57,312 nucleotides of DNA from Candidatus Zhuqueibacterota bacterium (lineage in GTDB: Bacteria; Zhuqueibacterota; Zhuqueibacteria; Residuimicrobiales; Krinioviventaceae). The DNA lies in NCBI GenBank assembly GCA_016928775.1, contig JAFGKD010000065.1, forward strand, positions 1 through 57,312. The letters are read 5' to 3'. The position numbers and the translations under genes were made by a program. Below are positions 44,278 to 52,046 of this stretch, in pieces; the stretch's first letter is position 1, and each line of letters begins with the position of its first letter. The notes below the pieces were generated by a model. It worked only from the letters and a program-made list of their open reading frames with translations. It did no database searches and was not told the origin of the DNA.

Positions 44278-46885
44278 CAATTACTCTAATAATGACCATG
44301 CGTCAAACAGACCGGTTTGGCGGATACTCCTGGTGGCTCTGATTTGCGCCGTTCCACTATTTGGCAACCAACTGCAAGGCTATCAGTATCTATCGCCGAA
44401 ACCAAATGCGAAATATGTCTCGCCCCAATCGCCGATACTATTCCGTTTTCAGGACGAATTTCCATTAAACATGATCAATCTATCCTCATGTCTCAACGTT
44501 TATGGAAGTCAAGCTGGTGAATATAGCTGCCGGATTTACCTCGCATCGGATAACCGTACCGTCATCTGCAAACCCGTGCGGCCATTCCACCTCGGCGAAA
44601 CCGTGACGGTTCGCATAAAGCCTGAATTCGAATCATTACACTCCCGGACAACCTCCTTTCAATACATTTTTTATGTGTCGGAATCCATGTCTGCCACAAA
44701 CACGATCGATTCGCAGCGCGCCGACCCAAACCATGCTTCCATTTCATCGACAAGCGATTCTCCATCATCAGGAACTTTTCGACAATTGCCGAACGGTGTA
44801 TCGGTTCCGGCCAATTTTCCTGAGTACAAAGTCCTGGTCTCGGATAATCCGTATCAGGATCATCTTTTTTTGAGCGCAACGGGCAAGGAGAATTTCCTTT
44901 TGATTCTTGACAATCAGGGCTACCCTTTCTGGTACCTAAAAACCCCCTATCCGCGCTATGATTTCAAAGTGCACTCCAACAAGATGATGACTATGTACGT
45001 TCAGAAAGAAGAAGGTTACTCATTCGGCAACGGCTTTATCGGCCTTGATACGACATTCACTCTCGTTGATTCGTTTTACGCCGATTACGGTTATGACACC
45101 GACTATCATGATCTGAAACTGCTCGAGTCTGGCAACTATTTATTGATTGGCACGCGGGAGGAACAAGTCAATTTATCGGAATATGTTACCGGCGGTCACC
45201 CCACGGCGAGTGTATGCCACAGTGTGATCCAGGAATTCACCGAACAGGGTGAACTGATTTTTCTCTGGCGCGCCTGGGATTATTTCGATATCGCAGATAT
45301 GGTTATTGAAGATTGGAGCATGCCCTCCCTTCGATTTCCGCACATAAATGCCGTCGATATTGACGAGGATGGTCATATACTGATCTCCAGCCGGCATCTC
45401 GGAGAGGTCACCAAAATTAACCGTCAAACCGGCGGCATCATATGGCGGTTAGGAGGTGCACATAATCAATTTACATTTGTCGATGATCCACTGAACGGCT
45501 TTTCTGGCCAGCATGATATCCGCTCCCTCGGAGACGGGCGATATATGGTGTTTGATAACGGCAATTTGCATCAACCGCCGGTTTCGAGAGCGATTGAATA
45601 CGAGCTGGATACGGAGAATAAAACGGCAACCCTGGTGTGGCAATTCCGTGATACGCCGGATAAATACGCCTCGTGGATGGGCAACGCGCAGAGGCTGGCA
45701 AACGGCAATACCCTGGTCAATTGGGCAAAAAGTCATTTGCCCAAGCCGACTGAAGTGAATCCGCTTGGAGAAAAAGTGTTTGAAATGGTATTTGAAAATC
45801 CCCTCACGTGTTACCGAATTTACCGATTTGACTGGCATGGCATGGCGCGAAAACCTTACTTGATTGTTGAGCCGTATGACAACCAGATTACGCTTTTATT
45901 CAACAAGTTTGGCGATTCAAACGTTGACTATTACAACATTTATGCGGATCAAACACCTCATCCAACCGCTGTCGTGGATACGTGCAAGCAGACCTTGAAA
46001 AATCTGTATGATTTCGAAAATAAACAAAATTATTATTTTCGCGTCACAGCGGTAAATCAAGATGGACACGAGAGTCCATTTTCGAACGAGGAATGTGTTT
46101 TTGTAAATTTTTGCACGGCCGGCGAAAATATGGTTTCGAACGCCGAGTTTGGCGACGGGTTGCACTATTGGAATTTCGCGGTGAATGGATGTGCCAAGTC
46201 CACGGGCGCTGTGAACAGTGATGGGCAATTCCATTTTGACATCCAGAATGGCGGTGAAGATTTTCACAATATCCAGTTGTCGCAGGGAAAGTTGAGACTT
46301 GTCAAGGGCAGAGACTATCGGTTCGAGTTCGACGCCCGGTCGGATAAAGACAGAATGATAGAGGCTTATATAACCAAAGAGGGCGAAACATCTCGTAATT
46401 TTGGCAAAATCGGTCCGACCTTGTTGAGCGAAAGGATGCAACATTTTGTCTATTCGTTCACCATGAATGCGCCAACGGATTTCAAAGCTGTCGTGATTTT
46501 TAGCGTTGGAGGATCGAATGGTGATGTTACCATCGACAATGTGTCTTTGAAACAGCCTATCGAATCTTCGGTACCCAATTCGGAGTACTCGGCAAATAAT
46601 TTTGAATGGATTCAGATTTACCCCAATCCTTTCAATCAGGAGACCAAAATAACCTATCAGTTGTTCGATCCCTCGCATGTGACGGTGTTTCTTTACAATA
46701 GCAATGGTCGATTAATACGCCCACTGGTTCAGACACTGCAGCAAGTCGGATTCCACCACGTGAGCTGGGACAGCAGGGATCAATCGGGTGTGCCCGCGGC
46801 CAGCGGCATTTATTTTTGCCAACTCAATATTAAGAACAACAGCGTACTATTTACAAAAACCATAAAAATAACGCTGCTAAAGTAG
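44270..46885 (+). CDS. T9SS-exported arylsulfotransferase-like (ASST) protein
   Basis: ASST-type enzymes move a sulfate group from a phenolic sulfate donor to another acceptor, using a histidine in a six-bladed propeller. This 871-residue protein has an N-terminal signal anchor (about 17-32), a Big_5-like domain (about 37-140), the propeller (about 175-510), a fibronectin-like stretch (about 530-610), a CBM4/9-like domain (about 618-770) and a T9SS module (I-Y-P-N-P-F-N-Q to I-T-L-L-K). Three histidine motifs are seen: D-Y-H-D-L-K-L-L, F-P-H-I-N-A-V-D-I-D, and F-S-G-Q-H415-D-I-R with V-F-D-N-G. H415 is the best catalytic candidate. The start is uncertain: TTG 44270 is the only initiator in this frame, but the RBS favours ATG 44242 in another frame. 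It is a paralogue of the 55284 gene. Confidence 0.75.
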   Translation: MIDNYSNNDHASNRPVWRILLVALICAVPLFGNQLQGYQYLSPKPNAKYVSPQSPILFRFQDEFPLNMINLSSCLNVYGSQAGEYSCRIYLASDNRTVICKPVRPFHLGETVTVRIKPEFESLHSRTTSFQYIFYVSESMSATNTIDSQRADPNHASISSTSDSPSSGTFRQLPNGVSVPANFPEYKVLVSDNPYQDHLFLSATGKENFLLILDNQGYPFWYLKTPYPRYDFKVHSNKMMTMYVQKEEGYSFGNGFIGLDTTFTLVDSFYADYGYDTDYHDLKLLESGNYLLIGTREEQVNLSEYVTGGHPTASVCHSVIQEFTEQGELIFLWRAWDYFDIADMVIEDWSMPSLRFPHINAVDIDEDGHILISSRHLGEVTKINRQTGGIIWRLGGAHNQFTFVDDPLNGFSGQHDIRSLGDGRYMVFDNGNLHQPPVSRAIEYELDTENKTATLVWQFRDTPDKYASWMGNAQRLANGNTLVNWAKSHLPKPTEVNPLGEKVFEMVFENPLTCYRIYRFDWHGMARKPYLIVEPYDNQITLLFNKFGDSNVDYYNIYADQTPHPTAVVDTCKQTLKNLYDFENKQNYYFRVTAVNQDGHESPFSNEECVFVNFCTAGENMVSNAEFGDGLHYWNFAVNGCAKSTGAVNSDGQFHFDIQNGGEDFHNIQLSQGKLRLVKGRDYRFEFDARSDKDRMIEAYITKEGETSRNFGKIGPTLLSERMQHFVYSFTMNAPTDFKAVVIFSVGGSNGDVTIDNVSLKQPIESSVPNSEYSANNFEWIQIYPNPFNQETKITYQLFDPSHVTVFLYNSNGRLIRPLVQTLQQVGFHHVSWDSRDQSGVPAASGIYFCQLNIKNNSVLFTKTIKITLLK

Positions 46886-47070
46886 GACCATTTACAATTG
46901 TATTCATAGAGCACACTGGATAAAAAGCAACCGCCGGCACTCATATCATGAGGCCGAAATCAAAAATCCCAAAAACAGGAAAGGAGGTGCACGGGCAACA
47001 TCGTAGTACTTAAAAAAAGCGCTTGCAAAAACGCACCAGCTGTGAACAATCCTAAAAAGGGAGAAAGACG

Positions 47071-48960
47071 ATGGCAAAAAAACTGTACGTTCTTTTTGTC
47101 CTGTTTATGTTCACTGGACTGCTATTCGCTCAGGGGCCGTATTACAAGCCCTATATCTGGAAAGCGAACGAACCCATTACCGTGGACGGGGAATTGGACG
47201 AATGGAACTATAATTTTCATTGGGATCATCATCAGGGTGCCATGCCGGAAAACGCACGCTGTCATGCATGGTTTCCATACGATGATGTCGACAAGTCGGG
47301 ATATCTGATGCTCATGTGGGACGAGAACTATCTCTATTTTGCCGGCAACGTCATGGATGATATACCTGGTGTGATTCCGGAGCCAGGATGGCGAGCCGAC
47401 TGTTTTGAGCTCTATATCGGTAACTGGGATATTGGTCCGAACAAGCCCTGGCCGGATTATGTCAACGGGACGTCAAAGATGTGGCCGGATGAAAATGACG
47501 GCAAGTGGGCGTGTCAGTTTTCGTTCCAATGGGATGCAGAGGAGGATACGACGGAAATCTTTGAGTTTCACACATTTAATAGCAGTATTGAATCTGATGA
47601 AACAAAGATGGTTGGCAAGTTGTGGGGCACTGGAGACGGATATATTATCGAAGGACAGATTAGTCTTGCTGAACTGGTCTCTCCAATTGGTAATGTATTC
47701 GAATTTGCAGAAGGTATGTACATACCTGTAGCCACAACGTTGTACGATGTCGATGAATGGGATGAGTACGATTTTGACGGCTATTCTGCCTCTTCCGCTG
47801 ATCACAATCCTCCATCAGGTATCGGTCCCGGCTATCAGGCGACCGAAATTCGCGGTGTTCGTCCCGGTGGTCCTTTCATGCAGAGCTGTCAGCCCTACAT
47901 TCAAAAAGCACCCGGTGAAGTGGTGCTTGATGGCAATTTTGATGATTGGGCTTATGCGTTTAATCTGGATTACAATCAAACTGCCTTTACCGACACAGCG
48001 CGCTGCCGCGGCTGGTTTCCCCTCGACAACTATGATTTGTCCGGTCGGCAAATGTTTATGTGGGACGAAGAGAATCTCTACTTTGCAGCCGATATCATGG
48101 ATGATGTTCCAAGTGTTGTTGTTGGCACCGGCTCGGCAGGCTGGCGGAATGATGTCATGGAATTGTATATCGGCAACTATGACCAGGGCGATTTTGACAC
48201 TTGTCCACATCCGGGCTCCGGTTATACAACCGATGTATACGATTCGCTTGAGATGCAGTTATCAATTACCTGGGATTCAGATCTGGACACCATCAGAATT
48301 TGGAATTGGGAGCCACATAACCAGTCGCTAAAATCGGAAAATACAACCCTTTTTGGAAAATTGTGGAACACGGGTGAGGGTTATATTTTTGAAGGAAAGA
48401 TCAATTTGGCAGAGCTTGCCGACATTGATGCAAATGGAAGAACGTTCAACTTTCCCGAATTGATCGGAGGTATCATTCCTTTTAATGCCTGCTGTTGGGA
48501 TGTCGACGATTGGGTAGATTACGACTTTGACGGGTATATTGAGGACAAAGCCGGAGCACACTCCGGGCCGGCAAACGGCGGTGGAGACAGTTGGCACGGC
48601 GCCCGGATTGTCGGCAAAAGCATTTTTGCAGAACTGGATTGGCTATGGGAGAATTATCAGGCCGTGGAGACAAATGAACCGGAGACGGTTCCAAAGACAT
48701 TTGCGCTACATCAGAACTATCCGAATCCGTTCAATCCGAGGACAACGATGGCCTTTGATTTGAAACGGAGCGGCACTATGAGCCTCGGTATCTACAACTC
48801 GCGTGGTGAATTGGTTCGTTCCTTAATCAATCATGAATATCGTGACATGGGTTCGTATTTGATCAACGTTGACATGTCCAATTTGCCGAGTGGTCTTTAC
48901 GTTTCGGTGTTGGAACAATTCAACCGAAGACAATCCATCAAAATGATGCTGCTCAAATAA
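47071..48960 (+). CDS. T9SS-exported protein with two tandem CBM9-like domains
   Basis: The 629-residue protein has a signal peptide (to about residue 21, L-F-A-Q), two homologous CBM9-like domains and a T9SS module (N-Y-P-N-P-F-N-P to M-M-L-L-K). The repeat is plain: I-T-V-D-G-E-L-D-E-W and V-V-L-D-G-N-F-D-D-W; W-F-P-Y-D-D-V-D-K-S-G-Y and W-F-P-L-D-N-Y-D-L-S-G-R; M-W-D-E-N-Y-L-Y-F-A and M-W-D-E-E-N-L-Y-F-A; F-E-L-Y-I-G-N-W-D and M-E-L-Y-I-G-N-Y-D; D-Y-D-F-D-G-Y in both. Each carries an intact set of D-G, W-D-E and D-x-F/M-E-L residues, so both may bind. It should act as a surface glycan-binding protein. GGGAGA before the ATG fixes the start. The 185 bases upstream hold no clear promoter. Confidence 0.82.
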   Translation: MAKKLYVLFVLFMFTGLLFAQGPYYKPYIWKANEPITVDGELDEWNYNFHWDHHQGAMPENARCHAWFPYDDVDKSGYLMLMWDENYLYFAGNVMDDIPGVIPEPGWRADCFELYIGNWDIGPNKPWPDYVNGTSKMWPDENDGKWACQFSFQWDAEEDTTEIFEFHTFNSSIESDETKMVGKLWGTGDGYIIEGQISLAELVSPIGNVFEFAEGMYIPVATTLYDVDEWDEYDFDGYSASSADHNPPSGIGPGYQATEIRGVRPGGPFMQSCQPYIQKAPGEVVLDGNFDDWAYAFNLDYNQTAFTDTARCRGWFPLDNYDLSGRQMFMWDEENLYFAADIMDDVPSVVVGTGSAGWRNDVMELYIGNYDQGDFDTCPHPGSGYTTDVYDSLEMQLSITWDSDLDTIRIWNWEPHNQSLKSENTTLFGKLWNTGEGYIFEGKINLAELADIDANGRTFNFPELIGGIIPFNACCWDVDDWVDYDFDGYIEDKAGAHSGPANGGGDSWHGARIVGKSIFAELDWLWENYQAVETNEPETVPKTFALHQNYPNPFNPRTTMAFDLKRSGTMSLGIYNSRGELVRSLINHEYRDMGSYLINVDMSNLPSGLYVSVLEQFNRRQSIKMMLLK

Positions 48961-48967
48961 GGATTGT

Positions 48968-49177
48968 TGCCTGGCACTTAAATGTGCCAGGCATTAAAGT
49001 TTGGCTATTACTCGACGAGCACATTTTGAGCGCCGGTCATTCAAGATAAAGCCTTTAAGTGCCTGGCACTTTAATGTGCCAGGCATTAAAGTTTGGCTCT
49101 TACTCGACGAGCACATTTTGTGCGCCGGTCATTCAAGCTAAAACCTTTAAGTGCCTGGCACTTTAATGTGCCAGGCA
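48968..49177. repeat. 92-base tandem repeat with three identical palindromes
   Basis: Three hairpins TGCCTGGCAC-six bases-GTGCCAGGCA lie at 48968-48993, 49060-49085 and 49152-49177, exactly 92 bases apart. The two spacers of 66 bases are nearly identical (TTAAAGTTTGGCT, CTCGACGAGCAC, CGCCGGTCATTCAAG) and differ at a few positions. The unit has no open frame. This is most likely a REP/BIME-type element that has been amplified; it also separates two transcription units and may stop or stabilise transcripts. The rest of 48961-49265 shows no clear feature. Confidence 0.85.
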
Positions 49178-49265
49178 ACAATTTGCCTGATTGCACGTTT
49201 CACACCTAAACTAATGCGTATGTGTGGATTGTTTATGATAATACCAAAAGCAGTGAGATCATATT

Positions 49266-51833
49266 ATGAAAAGGATTAAAACCATCTATGCCGGCCTGCT
49301 TTTAATTACCATACTCTCCTTTGTGACGGGCTATTCGATCCTTGTTAAACAAAAATCAGTTCCTGCTGAAAAGATTCTTGCGTCACTTGATAAAGCGGAT
49401 CAATACACACCCATTTTTATATCCTACCCGCAAAATGAAACCCGGTTTCCACCGGAAATTATAGCGCCAACATTTGTATGGCAGGATGAATCCGAAAATA
49501 CGGACATGTGGCTGCTACATCTGGTTTTTGATGACGGCAAACCACCGATAGATGCCTTTGTTCAACATCCGAAATGGGAACCGACCGAGGAAGAGTGGCA
49601 AGATATCAAGGTGCGATCCCTGGAACATCACGTTCGTCTCTCACTGTTCGGCTTTAACAGCAGGAATTTCAAAAGCATCCACTCGAAAGGTGATCTGATC
49701 TTTTTAACATCAAAAGACTCGGTGGGTGCCCCAATCTTTTATCGTGAGGTGAATTTGCCCTTTGAAAGCGCTGTCAAAGATCCCTCTAAAATTCTCTGGC
49801 GGTTCGGTTGTATCTCGGACGAGCAACAACCGCCGGTTGTACTGGAAAAGATGCCGGTCTGCGGCAACTGTCATTCATTCTCTTTAGAAGGCCGAATGAT
49901 GGGTTTGGATGTTGATTATGCCAATGATAAAGGCTCCTACGCTTTTACCGCCATACAACAGACGATCACCCTCTCTGAAGACAATATCATCACCTGGAGT
50001 GATTATAAAAGAAATGATCACGTAAACACCTTTGGACTCCTGTCACAGGTTTCCCCTGATGGAAGATACGTCATCAGCACGGTCAAAGATCGTTCCGTTT
50101 TTGTGCCGAAATCGGATCTCGCTTTTTCACAGTTATTTTTCCCCATCAAAGGCATCCTTGCTTATTATGACCGTGCGACGCAAGAATTTTACTCCCTCCC
50201 TGGTGCGGACAATCCAGATTATGTGCAAAGCAATGCCTCCTGGAGTCCCGATGGTAGGTTTATTGTCTTTGCAAAAAGCCGGGCTTACAAACTGAAAAAC
50301 CTGGATAATAATGACAAAGTTTTATTGACGGCGGAGGAATGTGAGGAATTTCTTCGGGGAGAAAAAGAATTTCTATTTGATCTGTACAGGATTCCCTTTA
50401 ACGGTGGCAGAGGAGGCATGCCGGAACCGCTGCAAGGAGCATCACGTAACGGAATGAGCAACTTTTTTGCAAAATATTCCCCGGATGGAAAATGGATCGT
50501 TTTTTGTAAAGCAAAAAGCTATATGCTGCTTCAGCCGGACAGTGAGCTGTATATCATTCCGGCAGAAGGTGGCGAGGCGCGTCGAATGCGATGTAACACG
50601 CAGAGAATGAATTCATGGCATAGCTGGTCGCCCAACAGTAAATGGCTGGTATTTTCATCAAAACAAAATTCCGCTTATACGCAGTTGTTTCTGACCCACA
50701 TCGATAGTCTTGGTTTCAGTTCCCCACCGGTGCTGCTCAAGCAGTTCACCAGTGTAACCATGGCTGCCAATATCCCCGAATTTGTTTATGTTGAACCGGC
50801 AGCGATAAAAACAATTGAGAAAAATTTCATCACGGATAATTCCTACCTGCGCGCCGGCAACGAAGCTTTGATCAGCAAAGATCTGTCACTGGCCGAGCAA
50901 AAATATAAAAAGGCGTTGCACCTCAATCCGAATAATCTGGATGCCACAATCCAGTTGGCCGTAGTGCTTGCCGCACAAAAGAAGCTCGATGAAGCAGAAC
51001 ATTACTGCTATAAAGCGATTCAACTCGATTCCGCAAACGTAAACGCCCTTGTACAGCTGGGTGAGGTATTATGCGCAAAAGGAAATTTCCAGGACGGGAT
51101 TGAATATCTGAATAAAGCCATCAGCATAAACAATGAATTTGCCACAGCCTACTATGTCCTGGGCCAAGCCAGGGAACAATTGGGAGAGATCGCCGAGGCA
51201 ATAGATCATTTCAAGGATTTTGTCAGACTTTACCCAAAAAGTTTCAAGGGTTACTTTTGTTTAATTGAACTATTATTACAACAGGGCGATAGACGTCAGG
51301 CAATAAAATATGCGGCCAAGGCAGAGTCTCTAAAAAAGGAGAATTCCAGCTTTGCTCTTGGTAATCTTTTCACAACCTACAATCGCCTGGATCAGGCGAA
51401 CATATATTATAAAAAAGCGATCAAAGCGGATCCGGAAAATCCCGAACCTATTTGCAACCTCGCCGCGAATTACTTTAAACAGGGAGAGCTTGAAAGTGCC
51501 ATCAACTGCTACAACAAAGCGCTATATTTAAAACAAGATGTCCTCCCGGGACTCATCGGTTTAGCATCGATTCTGGTGATGAGTCCAAATCCTGCCCTCC
51601 GCGACGGCGAAAGGGCGGTGGAATTGGCGACAAGAGCGTGTGAGCTGACTCATTTTCAATCCGAAGTTCCGCTGGATTTGTTGGCAGCCGCATATTCCGA
51701 ATGCGGCCGGTATCAGGAGGCGATTATCAACGCAGAACGGGCGCTGACCGTCGCACAAGCGAAGCAAAAAAGGGAGATGTGCGCACAGATTGGTGAGCGA
51801 ATTGAGTATTACAAAAGTAAGCTGCAGTTATAA
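49266..51833 (+). CDS. Exported fusion of heme motif, TolB-like propeller and TPR repeats
   Basis: The 855-residue protein begins with a signal or anchor helix (about 8-25). A beta domain (about 45-190) is followed by a single c-type heme motif, C199-G-N-C202-H203, in M-P-V-C-G-N-C-H-S-F-S. A TolB/PD40-like beta propeller comes next (about 205-515; 'SPDGRYVI', W-S-P-D-G-R-F-I-V-F-A, Y-S-P-D-G-K-W-I-V-F, W-S-P-N-S-K-W-L-V-F), then about nine TPR units (about 535-850). One heme suggests electron transfer or a structural role; the propeller and TPR parts suggest protein binding. The heme needs periplasmic ligation by the Ccm or Ccs system, which is not in the window. There is no T9SS tail. Function unknown; related fusions occur in FCB genomes. 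Confidence 0.72.
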   Translation: MKRIKTIYAGLLLITILSFVTGYSILVKQKSVPAEKILASLDKADQYTPIFISYPQNETRFPPEIIAPTFVWQDESENTDMWLLHLVFDDGKPPIDAFVQHPKWEPTEEEWQDIKVRSLEHHVRLSLFGFNSRNFKSIHSKGDLIFLTSKDSVGAPIFYREVNLPFESAVKDPSKILWRFGCISDEQQPPVVLEKMPVCGNCHSFSLEGRMMGLDVDYANDKGSYAFTAIQQTITLSEDNIITWSDYKRNDHVNTFGLLSQVSPDGRYVISTVKDRSVFVPKSDLAFSQLFFPIKGILAYYDRATQEFYSLPGADNPDYVQSNASWSPDGRFIVFAKSRAYKLKNLDNNDKVLLTAEECEEFLRGEKEFLFDLYRIPFNGGRGGMPEPLQGASRNGMSNFFAKYSPDGKWIVFCKAKSYMLLQPDSELYIIPAEGGEARRMRCNTQRMNSWHSWSPNSKWLVFSSKQNSAYTQLFLTHIDSLGFSSPPVLLKQFTSVTMAANIPEFVYVEPAAIKTIEKNFITDNSYLRAGNEALISKDLSLAEQKYKKALHLNPNNLDATIQLAVVLAAQKKLDEAEHYCYKAIQLDSANVNALVQLGEVLCAKGNFQDGIEYLNKAISINNEFATAYYVLGQAREQLGEIAEAIDHFKDFVRLYPKSFKGYFCLIELLLQQGDRRQAIKYAAKAESLKKENSSFALGNLFTTYNRLDQANIYYKKAIKADPENPEPICNLAANYFKQGELESAINCYNKALYLKQDVLPGLIGLASILVMSPNPALRDGERAVELATRACELTHFQSEVPLDLLAAAYSECGRYQEAIINAERALTVAQAKQKREMCAQIGERIEYYKSKLQL

Positions 51834-51834
51834 G

Positions 51835-52046
51835 AAACGTAGTGCGACATTCATGTCGCACTAAATTCATGGCGCACGATCATCAAGCAACATTCATTGC
51901 ACACAAAGCAGAAGAAATAACCCTTAGGTATTCGGGCAGAGATCCTATATACTGCCTCCCAATAGCATTAGGCGCTTCCGCTGTTGAATTGATGATTTTG
52001 TAAAATGCATATTGGTATAGTGCGACATTCATGTCGCACTACGTTT
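51835..52046. repeat. Small palindrome-ended element between two convergent genes
   Basis: TAGTGCGACATTCATGTCGCACTA occurs twice (51840-51863 and 52018-52041). Each copy is itself a near-perfect palindrome, and outside them AAACG and CGTTT extend the match into 29-base inverted ends (51835-51863 and 52018-52046). About 154 bases lie between and contain no frame of note. The stop codon of the plus-strand gene ends two bases before, and the stop of the minus-strand gene begins inside, the element. The palindromes probably also serve as terminators in both directions. Confidence 0.75.

Noticed and set aside
46948..47013. A 21-codon frame that contains AAGGAGGTG upstream of the twin CBM9 gene.
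   Set aside because: No ribosome-binding site precedes its ATG, and the strong SD-like sequence inside it has no well-spaced start after it.
46995..47035. AAGCGCTTGCA upstream of 47071 as a LacI-type or cre-like operator.
   Set aside because: Only the right half-site fits and no second copy is found in the window.
48968..49177. CRISPR array.
   Set aside because: The repeated unit is 92 bases with nearly identical spacers; CRISPR spacers differ from each other, and no cas gene is present.
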